Shown here: one piece after another, positions 51,328 to 61,208 of the stretch
Numbering within the stretch: position 1 is the stretch's first letter
How the letters are laid out: each line of letters starts with the position of its first letter
From: Tolypothrix tenuis PCC 7101
GTDB lineage: Bacteria > Cyanobacteriota > Cyanobacteriia > Cyanobacteriales > Nostocaceae
Assembly (NCBI RefSeq): GCF_002368295.1
Contig: NZ_AP018248.1
Location: forward strand, 6,871,979-6,935,978
Length of the DNA stretch: 64,000 nucleotides
Reading direction: 5' to 3'
Position numbers and translations under genes: made by a program
Notes under the pieces: generated by a model
What the model was told of the DNA's origin: nothing
What the model saw: only the letters and a program-made list of their open reading frames with translations
Database searches by the model: none

Positions 51328-53925
51328 CTATGATGCAGGACTCTGAGATTTAGCCTCCAAATTTTCTAAGCGACTTCTCAATTCTTGATTTTGCTGTTTG
51401 AGTTGATCGAGTTCTTCACGCAAAGTCCGCAGCGCATTGTCTGTACCAATATTGCTTTGTACTCGCGTAATTTCTTCATCAGCATAGCGACGGACACGTC
51501 CATCTGGAGTTTGATCGGCTAGAGATCGCAAAATTCCGATGGCTTTGGGTGTTTCCATTTGTCCTAATGCGGTGACGACTGCGACTTGGGTTAAAAAGAA
51601 GCTTTCTTTGGCTAGTTCTCCTAATCTTTCTAAAATTCGTTCTAAATTGACTGGAGTTTGACCAACGGAAATTTTACCTAAAGCGCGGATTGTCGCCAAA
51701 CGTAAGGCTTGGGGTACGCCAGGTTTGGTGTATTCCAGCAACAAGTTTAAAGCTGCTTCGGAGGTTTTGAGTTCTGCTAAACCTGCGATCGCACCACTGC
51801 GAACTACTTCATTCCAGCCGCTTCTTTCTTCTAAAACCGACTTGAGAAGTTTGAGTACCTTTTCTTCTTTGGGTTTTTCGTCTAGGTTAACTGAGGCGAT
51901 CGCGCCAATTGCACGACAAGCTGCTGATTCTACATAGTAACTGCGATCGCCATCTTGAACTAAGCCTTTCAAAGCTTTATAGCTTTCGGTGGTTTTGATT
52001 TTAGCTAGCGCATCGACAACCGCACGACGCACATAAGGACTTTTATCTTCTAAACCAACGACTAAACCATCAAAGGCTTGATCCAATTTGATTTCGGCTA
52101 GTTGTTTAGCAACTTCAACACGCACACCCCAAAATGGATCGTTTTTCAAAGCCGCAGATAATGTTTTAGTTGCTTCTAAGCTACCTTTTTTCGCTAAAGC
52201 TTCAGCTGCATAAATGCGGGAGAGGGGATCGGGGTCAAATTCTAACTGTGCTTTTAATTCGGGAATGGGATATTCCAAAGTTACAGTTTTGAGATAATTA
52301 TTCCCCACATCAAAGCTGATAAATTGAGGCTTAGTTTCTAATGGAAAGTAGAAACTTTGTTCTCTTTCATTTACCCTCACAGTAAAAGTTTTTAGTTGTG
52401 GCGATTCTCCTGATTCGCTATAACCAAACCCAATAGGAATTCTCAGGTCAAATAACTCTTTACTGTTATTATTTTGAGCTTGGGTTTGTGTGACAGTAAC
52501 TTTTGCTAAACTAGCATCTCCATCCCAAGCGTAAGCGACTTTAAAATCAGGATGACCGCCACGATAAACATACTGGTCGAAAAGAAAGGTAAGATTTCGT
52601 CCTGTAGCTTTTTCAATAGCCCGTAATAAGTCTATTGTTTCGACAGTTTTGTGGGCATTATCCTGAACAAATGTATGAATTGCTGGCCAAAACAATTCGT
52701 CACCTAATTCCGCCCGAATCATGTGATAAACACAAGACCCTTTTTCGTAAATATGGCGGTCATAAAGTTCAATTGCTTCGCGGTAAACATGAGTTACCAT
52801 TGGACGGCGGTATCTACCGCTATCTTCGCTAAAGTAACTCCGCGCTTCTAATAATCGATAGTATGCTGCTTCCTGGCTACTATATTCATGTTCTGTCCAC
52901 ATAACTTCAGAATAAGAAGCCATACCTTCTTTAATCCAAGCATGAGACCAATGTTTAATTACTAGTAAGTCACCAAACCATTGGTGTGCTAGTTCGTGAA
53001 CAACTAAACTTTCGGTATTGCGATTATCTAAAGCAGCGCGTTCATCTAATAAGCAGCGATCAGTTAATAGCGTTGCTGAGGTATTTTCCATCCCACCGAA
53101 AATGAAGTCATCAACGCACACTTGGGCATATTTTGGAAAAGGATAGACATAACCATACTTTTCACTTAAAAATTCAATCATGCGGGGGGTTTTGCCCATG
53201 CTGCGTTTCGCATCTTCTTCCCTACCTTTTTCTACATAGTAGGTAACAGGTTTACTTTGCCATTCATCACTAATTTCAGCAAAGTCACCAATCGCCAAAG
53301 TCATTAAATAGGTAGGATGAATTTGCTGCTGTGACCAATGGTAGATTTTCTCTTTACCGTCTTCCTCTGTGCGAATCAATTCACCATTGGAAATTGCTAC
53401 TAGAGGTTTAGGAACACGCACCCGAATTTCTGATGTAGAAAGTTGTCCGGGATAGTCAAAACAGGGAAACCAAAAGCGAGAATCTTCGTCTTCTCCTTGT
53501 GTCCAAACTTGGGTAGGCTTTTTGGGGTAATGTTTATCTGGTTGAATAAAGTAAATCCCGCGTTGGGGTTTTTCCACCGCATAGGCGATCGCAATTATTA
53601 TCCGTTTACCTATCTGAGTGGGGCTAGAAAGTTTAATGACTAGCTTTTCACCATCGTAGTCAAACTCTTGCTCTACTTCGTCTACCTGTACATATTTAAT
53701 ATTCAGGTTGACAGCATCTAAAGTCAAACTTTCAATGCCACTCCGGACGGGTAAAAGACGAATACTACAATTACCAGAGTAACTTTGGTGAGAAATATCC
53801 AAACTTAGATCTAAAAAAATATGCTCTACTTGTCCAGGGCGATCGGGATTGTAATGAGGTTTAGCCCCTGGTAACTCAAAAGATCTGTGACCGTTATTTT
53901 CTGTATCAAAATAAAAATTGGACAT
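51328..53925 (-). CDS. pepN: M1 family aminopeptidase N with C-terminal HEAT repeats
   Basis: 865 residues. N-terminal beta domain (EHIFLDLSLDISHQSY), gating GGMENTSA exopeptidase motif, zinc site HELAHQWFGDLL (HExxH near residue 309) with the third ligand in WIKEGMASYSE, then VYHMIRAELGDELFW. After about residue 590 the protein has HEAT-like helical repeats (DPFWGVRVEVAKQLAEIK; DKSPYVRRAVVDALAKIK) instead of the usual ERAP-type C domain, ending in a coiled coil (LRTLREELDQLKQQNQELRSRLENLEA). Removes N-terminal residues from peptides. This HEAT-bearing form is frequent in cyanobacteria. Confidence 0.95.
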   Translation of the reverse strand: MSNFYFDTENNGHRSFELPGAKPHYNPDRPGQVEHIFLDLSLDISHQSYSGNCSIRLLPVRSGIESLTLDAVNLNIKYVQVDEVEQEFDYDGEKLVIKLSSPTQIGKRIIIAIAYAVEKPQRGIYFIQPDKHYPKKPTQVWTQGEDEDSRFWFPCFDYPGQLSTSEIRVRVPKPLVAISNGELIRTEEDGKEKIYHWSQQQIHPTYLMTLAIGDFAEISDEWQSKPVTYYVEKGREEDAKRSMGKTPRMIEFLSEKYGYVYPFPKYAQVCVDDFIFGGMENTSATLLTDRCLLDERAALDNRNTESLVVHELAHQWFGDLLVIKHWSHAWIKEGMASYSEVMWTEHEYSSQEAAYYRLLEARSYFSEDSGRYRRPMVTHVYREAIELYDRHIYEKGSCVYHMIRAELGDELFWPAIHTFVQDNAHKTVETIDLLRAIEKATGRNLTFLFDQYVYRGGHPDFKVAYAWDGDASLAKVTVTQTQAQNNNSKELFDLRIPIGFGYSESGESPQLKTFTVRVNEREQSFYFPLETKPQFISFDVGNNYLKTVTLEYPIPELKAQLEFDPDPLSRIYAAEALAKKGSLEATKTLSAALKNDPFWGVRVEVAKQLAEIKLDQAFDGLVVGLEDKSPYVRRAVVDALAKIKTTESYKALKGLVQDGDRSYYVESAACRAIGAIASVNLDEKPKEEKVLKLLKSVLEERSGWNEVVRSGAIAGLAELKTSEAALNLLLEYTKPGVPQALRLATIRALGKISVGQTPVNLERILERLGELAKESFFLTQVAVVTALGQMETPKAIGILRSLADQTPDGRVRRYADEEITRVQSNIGTDNALRTLREELDQLKQQNQELRSRLENLEAKSQSPAS

Positions 53926-54550
53926 TGATGCTTGTTGACCTTATATCCTGATAAGTCTAGCTGGATGTAGTGAAAAAAATAGTGAAATTGGGTGTCTTCC
54001 CCAATCAACTCAGCAGTCTGGAAGAACGCTTTTCTGGGTTTAATAACTAATTCATAATTCGTAATTCACAAAATAGCGACAAGCCCAAAATTTTTTAGTC
54101 CGCACAGTTTCAGGTGCCGTCTAAATTTTTACCTGACACTCTCTCATGAATTATCAATTAAGAATTACAAATTTTTCATCTTGCCCTTGTTTCTCCCTTA
54201 TATGCTTTCCCTGATGTCAGTTGATCTCTTGTACTTCTTGGTATTCAGTCAAGAGTCTCTTCTTGACAGATACCCCTTAAGTACAAATACTCCCAAGTAT
54301 TTCTATAACTTAGGATAACTTGCTGCTGTTGACCAAGCTATTTTTTTAAGTTAAACAACATACTATTTACGGATTTGTTTGTCATTATGTTGTAGTAATT
54401 CTTGGAGTAACCTAAAACCCTTAGTGTATAGTAATACTAGTTTTGTCAGTAAATACCGCTAAATTAGTACAACTTATTAATAATTCCGAAAACTCTACAA
54501 TGACGTTTTTACTAGCCTCCATAACAATTGGGGAAACGAGGATCTAATCA
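53926..54550. other. Divergent spacer before the DUF3352 gene
   Basis: About 625 bp. Contains inverted GTCAAGA (54248-54254) and TCTTGAC (54261-54267) with a 6-base spacer, overlapping a TTGACA-like hexamer (54263-54268) that could be a -35 box. Otherwise A+T-rich, with no gene recognised. Confidence 0.45.
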
Positions 54551-56242
54551 ATGCCTGAAAGTAAATCAAAGTTTTTAATTCCCACTATTGGTGCAGCTGT
54601 AGTGATCACAGGGGGTATAGCTGCCTATATGTATTTTAAGGGAGGCCCTGCAGGCGATAGCGCAGGTGCTTTAGGCAGCGCTAAGGTAGTACCTTCTACA
54701 GCCTTAATGGCAACTTACATTACCACCGATCCCCAAGTTTGGGCGAAGTTACAGCAGTTTGGCACCCCCGAAGCACAACAGCTAGTTGCCAAAGGTTTAG
54801 AGTCATTCAATCAAGATCTGTTAAAAGATACTAACATTTCTTATGAAAACGACATAAAACCTTGGGTGGGTGGTGTGATGATGGCTGTCTTACCACCAAA
54901 TCCCGTTAAACCCGCACAATTTACTCCTCCTACTGGCGCACCCAATAAACCTACCAAGTTACAAGCAGAACCAAAGATGCTGCTGGTAGTGGGAATCAAA
55001 GACAAAATCGGCGCTTTAAATTTTGGCAATAAATTAAAAGCGCAAAAAGGTATTACATTTCAAGAAATTGAATATAAAGGCGAAAAAATTACAGAAGCCA
55101 CAGATAAAGGCAAACCAACCTATACCGTAGTTTTAAATAATAGCCAATTACTTTTATCTCCCGAAAAACCAACAATTGAACAGGCAATTGATACTTATAA
55201 AGGACAACCTTCCTTTGCCACAAAAGAAGGTGCCAGCAATATTCTGAGCAAAGGTGTAGATGTCAAAAATACCCTGGCACAAATTTATATACCTGACTAT
55301 GCGGGGATGATCCAACAGTTAGCAGCCGCTAATCCCCAAGGTACACAATTACCGCCCCAAACCCTCAAGCAGTTGCAGCAAGTAAAATCGATGGTGGCGG
55401 GTGTGGGTGTTGATGATGCAGGCTTGCGAGTCAAAGCGATCGCTAATTTAGATTCCCAACTCAACAAATTCCAATATCAAAATACTGCTGCCAAAATCGT
55501 AGGGGAATTTCCTGCCGAAACCTTTGCTTTAATTAGTGGACAAGGGATTAGCAAAACTTGGACAACTTTAATAGAACAGTCCAAAGATTACCCTGAATTT
55601 AACCAAGCCGTGGCACAGGTACGCCAACAACTCAAATCAGTCGCTAATTTGGACTTAGATAAAGAAGTTCTCGGCTGGATGGATGGGGAATTTGCTTTAG
55701 GTGCGATTCCTGCTAATCAAGGTATTTTAGCCAGCGTGGGTTTTGGTGGAGCATTCTTATTTGATACTAGCGATCGCAAAACAGCCGAAGCCACTCTCAG
55801 CAAACTCGATGACTTGATCAAAAAGCAACTAGTCACAGTTGCTCAAAGAACTATTGATGGTAAAAACGTCACCGAATGGCAAGTACCACAACAAGGTGCT
55901 TTACTATCTCATGGCTGGTTAGATCAAGATACCGTATTTATAGCTATTGGTGGCCCAGTTGGCGATGCGATCGCAACTAAGAAAAACCAATCTCTAGACG
56001 GTAGCGAAACTTTTAAAGCTGTAACTGGTACTTTGCAAAAACCCAATGGCGGCTACTTTTACATAGATATGGATAAAACCATGACTGTAGTAAATCGCTT
56101 CGCCGCAGCCAAACCCCTACCACCTGAAGCCAACGCCATTCTCACTTCTATTCGGGGTTTGGGTGTGACTGCTACCAGTCCAGATAAATCCACCAGTCAA
56201 GTAGAAATGTTGTTGGCACTTAAACCGAAAACGGCAAAATAG
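54551..56242 (+). CDS. DUF3352 protein, cyanobacterial
   Basis: 563 residues. N-terminal anchor (LIPTIGAAVVITGGIAAYMYF, about 8-28) followed by SAKVVPSTALMATYITTDPQVWAKLQQFGTPEAQQLV, the DUF3352 signature start, and long alternating alpha/beta stretches to the end. Predicted to be exposed on the periplasmic or lumenal side. No catalytic motif visible and no function known. Lies opposite the aminopeptidase gene with a 625-bp divergent promoter region. Confidence 0.85.
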   Translation: MPESKSKFLIPTIGAAVVITGGIAAYMYFKGGPAGDSAGALGSAKVVPSTALMATYITTDPQVWAKLQQFGTPEAQQLVAKGLESFNQDLLKDTNISYENDIKPWVGGVMMAVLPPNPVKPAQFTPPTGAPNKPTKLQAEPKMLLVVGIKDKIGALNFGNKLKAQKGITFQEIEYKGEKITEATDKGKPTYTVVLNNSQLLLSPEKPTIEQAIDTYKGQPSFATKEGASNILSKGVDVKNTLAQIYIPDYAGMIQQLAAANPQGTQLPPQTLKQLQQVKSMVAGVGVDDAGLRVKAIANLDSQLNKFQYQNTAAKIVGEFPAETFALISGQGISKTWTTLIEQSKDYPEFNQAVAQVRQQLKSVANLDLDKEVLGWMDGEFALGAIPANQGILASVGFGGAFLFDTSDRKTAEATLSKLDDLIKKQLVTVAQRTIDGKNVTEWQVPQQGALLSHGWLDQDTVFIAIGGPVGDAIATKKNQSLDGSETFKAVTGTLQKPNGGYFYIDMDKTMTVVNRFAAAKPLPPEANAILTSIRGLGVTATSPDKSTSQVEMLLALKPKTAK

Positions 56243-56450
56243 GGGAAGGGGGAATGGGTAATGGGTAATTGGTAATTGGTAATGGCAATTTCTCCCCTCC
56301 TTCCTCATCTCGCCCATCTCCCTCATCTCCCCAATTCACAGGAGTTCTTTAATTTTGAATTTTGCGAAAAGTTGCGTGGGCGGGTTTCCCGACTTGAGCA
56401 AACTTTTCAAGACGAATTTTGAATTTTGAATTGATTTGTCCCCAATCCCT
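56243..56450. repeat. STRR cluster with an inserted palindromic block
   Basis: TAATGGG/TAATTGG units (56255-56285), then TTTTGAA units interrupted at about 56365-56412 by GCGAAAAGTTGCGTGGGCGG..CAAACTTTTC, a G/C-rich insert with GAAAAGTTGC..GCAAACTTTTC ends. The uninterrupted version of the same string is at 45472-45530. Confidence 0.8.
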
Positions 56451-56489
56451 AACGTTAAAATAAACCCATAAATAGCCATAGCCTCAGCC

Positions 56490-57149
56490 ATGTCTCTCGC
56501 CAAAGAATTAGATGCTACCCAGGACACCCAAGAGGATGTTATTTTTCCGCCAGGTGACTTATATAGCGATGAGCCTCCTTTGGAAACAGAACTGCATCTA
56601 GAGCAAATAATTCTTTTACTTAAATGTCTTGAATGGTTGTGGCGAGACAGAACAGATTTCTACGCTGCTGGCAATCTTACTATTTATTACAGCTGGAAAA
56701 AACTGAAAACTGAGAGCTTCCGCGGCCCTGATTTTTTTGTGGTACTCAATACTGAACGCAAAACCCGCAAAAGTTGGGTAGTGTGGGAAGAAGATGGTAA
56801 CTATCCTAACTTTATTCTGGAAATTCTCTCGGAATCAACAGCAAGTACAGACAAAGAATTAAAGAAAAAGATTTATCAAGATACCTTTCGCACCCCTGAC
56901 TATTTTTGGTTTGATCCATACACACTAGAATTTGCAGGTTTTCATTTAGTAGATTGTCAATATCAACCTCTAGAACCAAATCAGCAAGGACATTTATGGA
57001 GTCAGCAGCTTGGTTTATATTTAGGAATTGAGCAAGGACTATTAAGACTTTTTACCCCGACAGGCAAGCTAGTACCAACCCCAGAAGAAACTGCAGATAA
57101 ATTAGCAGCTAAACTGCGAGAATTAAATATCGATCCAGAAACAATTTAA
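56490..57149 (+). CDS. Uma2-family protein (DUF820)
   Basis: 219 residues. Family features: SDEPPLETELHLEQIILLLKCLEWLWRDRTDFYAAGNLTIYY, FRGPDFFVVLNTERK, NYPNFILEILSESTASTDKELKKKIYQDTFRTPDYFWFDP, and LAAKLRELNIDPE at the end. PNFILEILS with a later acidic/lysine cluster fits the nuclease fold. Third Uma2 gene of the window. Possibly part of the mobile or defence background; activity unproven. Confidence 0.88.
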   Translation: MSLAKELDATQDTQEDVIFPPGDLYSDEPPLETELHLEQIILLLKCLEWLWRDRTDFYAAGNLTIYYSWKKLKTESFRGPDFFVVLNTERKTRKSWVVWEEDGNYPNFILEILSESTASTDKELKKKIYQDTFRTPDYFWFDPYTLEFAGFHLVDCQYQPLEPNQQGHLWSQQLGLYLGIEQGLLRLFTPTGKLVPTPEETADKLAAKLRELNIDPETI

Positions 57150-57523
57150 CTAATAATTTGACACAAAATAGAACTCCTATTTGATTATTTAAATTCACGT
57201 AGGATGCGTTAGCGTCAGCGTAACGCATCTCTTGCCAAATCTTTTAAAAAACTGCTGGTTCGTCTTCTTGCTCTTACCATATTTTTTGTTGATACTATCT
57301 CAAAGTTGGTTATAGTTTTGTAAAAATGGCATCACGTGCCGGAGTAGATAAAACTGATTGTTGTAAATATTGGTATCTTACCAGTCGCAGATTCATATAT
57401 TTGATAAAGTTATATTTTGCATTCCAGCGTCGCTTAATGCAGTTATACAATTGCATCTGTTGCTAGACTGGCCGTCAGCAAGTATGTCATAAGTTAAAAA
57501 GGCAATTGAACGTAAATTGATCT
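57150..57523. other. Spacer before the methyltransferase gene
   Basis: Contains the GATGCGTTAGCG palindrome at 57203-57229; the rest is A+T-rich without recognised features. Confidence 0.45.
57203..57229. repeat. GATGCGTTAGCG palindrome
   Basis: GATGCGTTAGCG-TCA-GCGTAACGCATC, best preserved copy of the small family (see 3824, 10056, 40059). Confidence 0.8.
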
Positions 57524-58444
57524 ATGACTGCTGCTGTAGATAATGCTCCTGGTTTAGCTTCCCGCTTGGTCAATGGTGTATTGGCTATCAAGCCTTTAGC
57601 CAACTTAGCCAAGCATCAAGCCAGACAGATGATGATTAAACGTGCTGAGAAAATGGGCGTACCTTGGACAAAAGAAGTACAGCAACTTCAAGCACGTGAT
57701 TGGACAAAAGATTTAGCGAAAGTAGAAAATCCCCAGATTTCTTACCCTGACTATTACCTCACCTCATTCCACGCCTACGAAACTGGAAATATGAGCTGGA
57801 AAGCAGCGTTTGAGGTAGAACCTGCGGCTTATGCTGTTCACGCTAAAATTTGGCAAGGTGCAGAAGCTCAAGGTGATGTGCAACTGCGCCAAAATTACCA
57901 CGATATTCTTAAAAACCAACTTCCCAACCCACCACAAGACATCTTAGATATTGGGTGTAGTGTGGGTATGAGTACCTTTGCCTTACAAGCGCTTTATCCC
58001 CAAGCTAAGATTACAGGTTTAGATTTATCTCCCTATTTTTTAGCAGTGGCCGAATATCGTTCACAGCAACGTCAAGCAAATATTAACTGGGTTCATGCGC
58101 CAGCTGAAGCTACCGGATTACCAAATGCTGCTTTTGATTTAGTTTCGATTTTTCTGGTTTGCCATGAATTACCCCAAGCGCCTACTAAGCAAATTTTTGC
58201 AGAGGCGCGGCGTTTACTACGTCCAGGTGGTCATTTGGCAATTATGGATATGAACCCCAAAGCAAAAGCTTTTGTGAAAATGCCACCTTACATTTTGACG
58301 CTGCTGAAAAGTACTGAACCTTATCTAGATGAATATTTCAGCTTAGATATTGAACAAGCTTTAGTGGAAGCAGGTTTCCAGACTCCAACAATTTCTAGCA
58401 ATAGCCCTCGTCACCGTACTGTTATTGCTCAGGTACGTGGCTGA
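57524..58444 (+). CDS. Class I SAM-dependent methyltransferase
   Basis: 306 residues. Motif I ILDIGCSVGMSTFAL, post-I acidic GLDLSPYFL, motif II-like PNAAFDLVSIFLVCHELP and motif III LRRPGGHLAIMDMN (as LRPGGHLAIMDMN), so a Rossmann SAM fold in about residues 135-255. N-terminal helix-rich region of 130 residues precedes it. A small-molecule (quinone-, sterol- or similar) methyltransferase is likely; the substrate cannot be assigned. The next gene begins inside its last codons. Confidence 0.88.
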   Translation: MTAAVDNAPGLASRLVNGVLAIKPLANLAKHQARQMMIKRAEKMGVPWTKEVQQLQARDWTKDLAKVENPQISYPDYYLTSFHAYETGNMSWKAAFEVEPAAYAVHAKIWQGAEAQGDVQLRQNYHDILKNQLPNPPQDILDIGCSVGMSTFALQALYPQAKITGLDLSPYFLAVAEYRSQQRQANINWVHAPAEATGLPNAAFDLVSIFLVCHELPQAPTKQIFAEARRLLRPGGHLAIMDMNPKAKAFVKMPPYILTLLKSTEPYLDEYFSLDIEQALVEAGFQTPTISSNSPRHRTVIAQVRG

Positions 58445-59387
58445 TTTTTTACTTGTCCTGTGGGCAGTCATTCCACCAATACTGCTACTTGCTTACTACC
58501 ATTACCGTATTTCCACGCCCCCACCACTGTTAAAGTTGCTGCTGTTATTTATCTTGGGGGGAATCTCTGGTTTTGTTGCCCTCGGCTTAGAAATGGTTTT
58601 TGAAACTGTAGCTAATTGGGTTATTAACTGGCGACAAATGAACTACTCGCTTGTTGGTATTGCTTTACGGCAACTTGTGGAAATTGGGCCGATTGAAGAA
58701 GGTTGTAAGTTAGTAGCAGTGATTGCCCCAAGCCACTATCTGCAACGCAGGTATCGATTGCGCCCTAGTACGGTGTTTATTTTTACCATAGCTGTTGCTT
58801 TAGGATTTACTGCTCAAGAAAACTGTGTTTATCTATTCAACAACACAGCATCAATTCTTACCCGGATTATTGGTACGCCAGTTCATGCTTTGTTTTCTGC
58901 CCCTTGGGGCTATGCTTTGGCGATGCATTTCAGCCACAACCGAAATTTACTGTTTTTGGCTTGGCTAAATTCTGTGGTTTGCCATGCCATAGTTAATGTT
59001 TTATCTAATACGGGGCGTTATTCATGGCCATTACTTATTCTCAACTATGGCTTATTTCCATTTCTGTTGTGGATGTTTTGGCGAATGGAACAATTACTGC
59101 GAAGAGTCGAAGGTAAACGCCCAATCAATTTGATTTCTGGTAGAACAAGCCAACATCGTTACTGGCAAAGAGGTTTAGTAATATTTGCGCTGATGTTAGG
59201 TGGTAATGCGATTTTTGCCTTATTTCTCCTAGCTCAAAAGCTTAGTTACCTGAGTTGGTCACAGCTTTTTTACCCTGATATCTTGTGGTATACAGTGACG
59301 AGGTTTGCAATTAACTTAATCTTCGCAACTATAGCCTGGTTAATTTATATTTATTTGCGACGTTCAGCCCAGCGACGTTATTTTTAA
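58437..59387 (+). CDS. PrsW-family intramembrane metalloprotease
   Basis: 316 residues from GTG 58437, which overlaps the methyltransferase stop codon (GTGGCTGA, 8-base overlap), pointing to translational coupling; an upstream TTG at 58425 is possible. Eight or so TM segments. PrsW hallmarks: GPIEEGCKLVAV (EExxK), TAQENCVYLF, and HALFSAPWGYAL and HAIVNVLS, the zinc-ligand-bearing helices. PrsW proteases cleave anti-sigma or other membrane factors; cyanobacterial substrates are unknown. Confidence 0.9.
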   Translation: MADFLLVLWAVIPPILLLAYYHYRISTPPPLLKLLLLFILGGISGFVALGLEMVFETVANWVINWRQMNYSLVGIALRQLVEIGPIEEGCKLVAVIAPSHYLQRRYRLRPSTVFIFTIAVALGFTAQENCVYLFNNTASILTRIIGTPVHALFSAPWGYALAMHFSHNRNLLFLAWLNSVVCHAIVNVLSNTGRYSWPLLILNYGLFPFLLWMFWRMEQLLRRVEGKRPINLISGRTSQHRYWQRGLVIFALMLGGNAIFALFLLAQKLSYLSWSQLFYPDILWYTVTRFAINLIFATIAWLIYIYLRRSAQRRYF

Positions 59388-59448
59388 AGATGAAGAGTTG
59401 GTAATGGGTGAAAGAAAAAATCTCTTACCAATTACCAATTTTTAATTA

Positions 59449-60321
59449 TTAAACACCCGCTAACATAGGCTGATTTGCATTTGCACTCACAGAATTAGAT
59501 TCCGCATCAGTACAGTAAATTTCACAAGAGTTATTTGGGCTTTCAATCAGCTTCACTTTGTGCAGCTTGGCTCCTAATTTTTGCACAGGCGATCGCAATA
59601 AATTACTAATGTAAAGTGCGATGTTCTCAGCAGTTGGTACAACTTCACCAAAGTAGGGAATATCTTTGTTTAAAAAGGTGTGATCGAATGGTTCTACTAC
59701 GTAATCTTCTATCACCTGATTCAACGCGCCCAAATCCACAATCATACCTGTGCGTTGATCGATTTCCCCTTTCACGGTGACTTCTAAATGGTAATTGTGC
59801 CCATGTCCGTGGGTACGCGCACACTTACCATAAATCTCTGCATTTTCTTCGTTACTTAAATTAGGGTGAGCTAGCCGATGGGCGGCGCTAAAGTGAGTGC
59901 TAACAGTGAGGTAGGCTTCCATTGAGTTTCCCATATAATCTGCCCAAAGTTCAGGATGTTCAAATAACTGTACGCGGACTAAAGGCAAGTGGGGTGCTAA
60001 CCTCTGCCAGATAACCCGTGCAATATTCTCAGTTGTGGGTAGAGTTTCTTGAAAATCTGGCCACACATCATTGAGATAAGAAAAGTCCAGTTGGCTGGTA
60101 ACTTCCCGCTTGATTACTTGTTTCACATCAGACAAGTTCAATACCATGCCATATTCATCTAATTCCCCAATCAGGGAAATAAATAAGACATAATTATGCC
60201 CGTGTCCTGGAAATCTAGAGCAAGCACCAAATTGCTGAGTGTTCTCAGCTTCACTCAGTTCGGGCAACCAATAGCGATGACTTGCCGAAAACTGAGCGCG
60301 GCGATTTACGATACATTGCAT
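59449..60321 (-). CDS. Tandem-duplicated 6-pyruvoyl-tetrahydropterin synthase/QueD-type protein
   Basis: 290 residues with two PTPS domains. Domain 1: H15 (SASHRYW), C34, HGHNY at 40-44, SQLDFSYLNDVW, TTENIARVIWQRL, LFEHPE. Domain 2: H148 (SAAHRLA), C167, HGHGHNY at 171-177, PFDHTFLN, TAENIALYI and KLIESP. Both keep the zinc histidines and Cys, so both could be active, in line with 6-carboxy-tetrahydropterin synthase (queuosine/7-deazaguanine) or tetrahydropterin synthesis. No other queuosine gene lies near. Confidence 0.9.
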   Translation of the reverse strand: MQCIVNRRAQFSASHRYWLPELSEAENTQQFGACSRFPGHGHNYVLFISLIGELDEYGMVLNLSDVKQVIKREVTSQLDFSYLNDVWPDFQETLPTTENIARVIWQRLAPHLPLVRVQLFEHPELWADYMGNSMEAYLTVSTHFSAAHRLAHPNLSNEENAEIYGKCARTHGHGHNYHLEVTVKGEIDQRTGMIVDLGALNQVIEDYVVEPFDHTFLNKDIPYFGEVVPTAENIALYISNLLRSPVQKLGAKLHKVKLIESPNNSCEIYCTDAESNSVSANANQPMLAGV

Positions 60322-60497
60322 GAGTACACTGGGAGCAAAATTTAAAATTTCTTAATCTTTCTCTATATCCAGCATAAACTAAATTCTTTATCTGTAGCGA
60401 CGGGAATAATATCTATATCTATTAAATTCCTGAATGCCAGACTGGGAATTTTTAATATGGATGCTTTGCTACTGCGATCGCGTTTCCAGAAGATATT

Positions 60498-61193
60498 CTA
60501 GGTGTATTGCTTCACCGAAGCTTGCACTTCGTAAAATAATTTCCTAGCTATGCGAAACATCTCTTGTCCTGTGTGCAAGTAGCGATCATCATAGTTCAGA
60601 GGAAAATAAGCCAACTCTTCTAAACCATCACCAACTTGATTGAGACTGTAGTAAAGATGGGCCGCAGTTCTGGCTAAACTGGGAGGATTGGGTAGAGAAC
60701 GAAAGGTAGTTTGTGCTTGCTTGAAATCCTGGCGACAACTATCTAAATACTCTTGAAATTCTTCTAATAATTCGTCATCAAAGGGATCTGCGGCTAATTC
60801 ATCAATTTGCTCTTCTAAAGAATTGAGGATGTAAGCAAGTATACGTTTGACTGGTTGATAAACTAGGCGCAACCACTCTTCAACTTGTTCATCAGCATCT
60901 TTTCCGGTTTTCCTTGTAGCTTGGTAATGCTTCTGTGCTGATGCTGTCCGCTGTTGGCGGCTATTTAATTTCTGGGCACTATTTTTGAGTTGTTCGTCGT
61001 AGTTTAAGCGGGTTTGGCTATCGCCTAAAACTTCATAAGCCGCATTAATGCGGATAATCTGCTCTTTATCTGCTGTTTCCTGATTGCTGTCAGGATGAAA
61101 TAGTTTTACCAGGCGGCGATAAGCTTGCTTAATCTCCGCCTGGCTAGCATTGGGACTAACTTTGAGAATTTCGTAGTGGTTAGAATCGGCCAT
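60498..61193 (-). CDS. J-domain (DnaJ-like) co-chaperone
   Basis: 231 residues from ATG 61193. N-terminal J domain with YEILKVSPNASQAEIKQAYRRLVKLFHPD (HPD at 33-35) that stimulates a DnaK-type Hsp70. After about residue 75 there is a QRTASAQKHYQATRKTG linker and a helical C-terminal domain (DEQVEEWLRLVYQPVKRILAYILNSLEEQIDEL), without zinc fingers or client-binding beta domains. Only 15 bp downstream of cysK, so very likely co-transcribed with it. Confidence 0.93.
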   Translation of the reverse strand: MADSNHYEILKVSPNASQAEIKQAYRRLVKLFHPDSNQETADKEQIIRINAAYEVLGDSQTRLNYDEQLKNSAQKLNSRQQRTASAQKHYQATRKTGKDADEQVEEWLRLVYQPVKRILAYILNSLEEQIDELAADPFDDELLEEFQEYLDSCRQDFKQAQTTFRSLPNPPSLARTAAHLYYSLNQVGDGLEELAYFPLNYDDRYLHTGQEMFRIARKLFYEVQASVKQYT

Positions 61194-61208
61194 CAATCCA
61201 ATTTATAG

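Noticed and set aside
54248..54268. GTCAAGA/TCTTGAC inverted repeat before the DUF3352 gene as an operator
   Set aside because: Short arms in A+T-rich DNA, about 280 bp from the start codon; too weak to claim.
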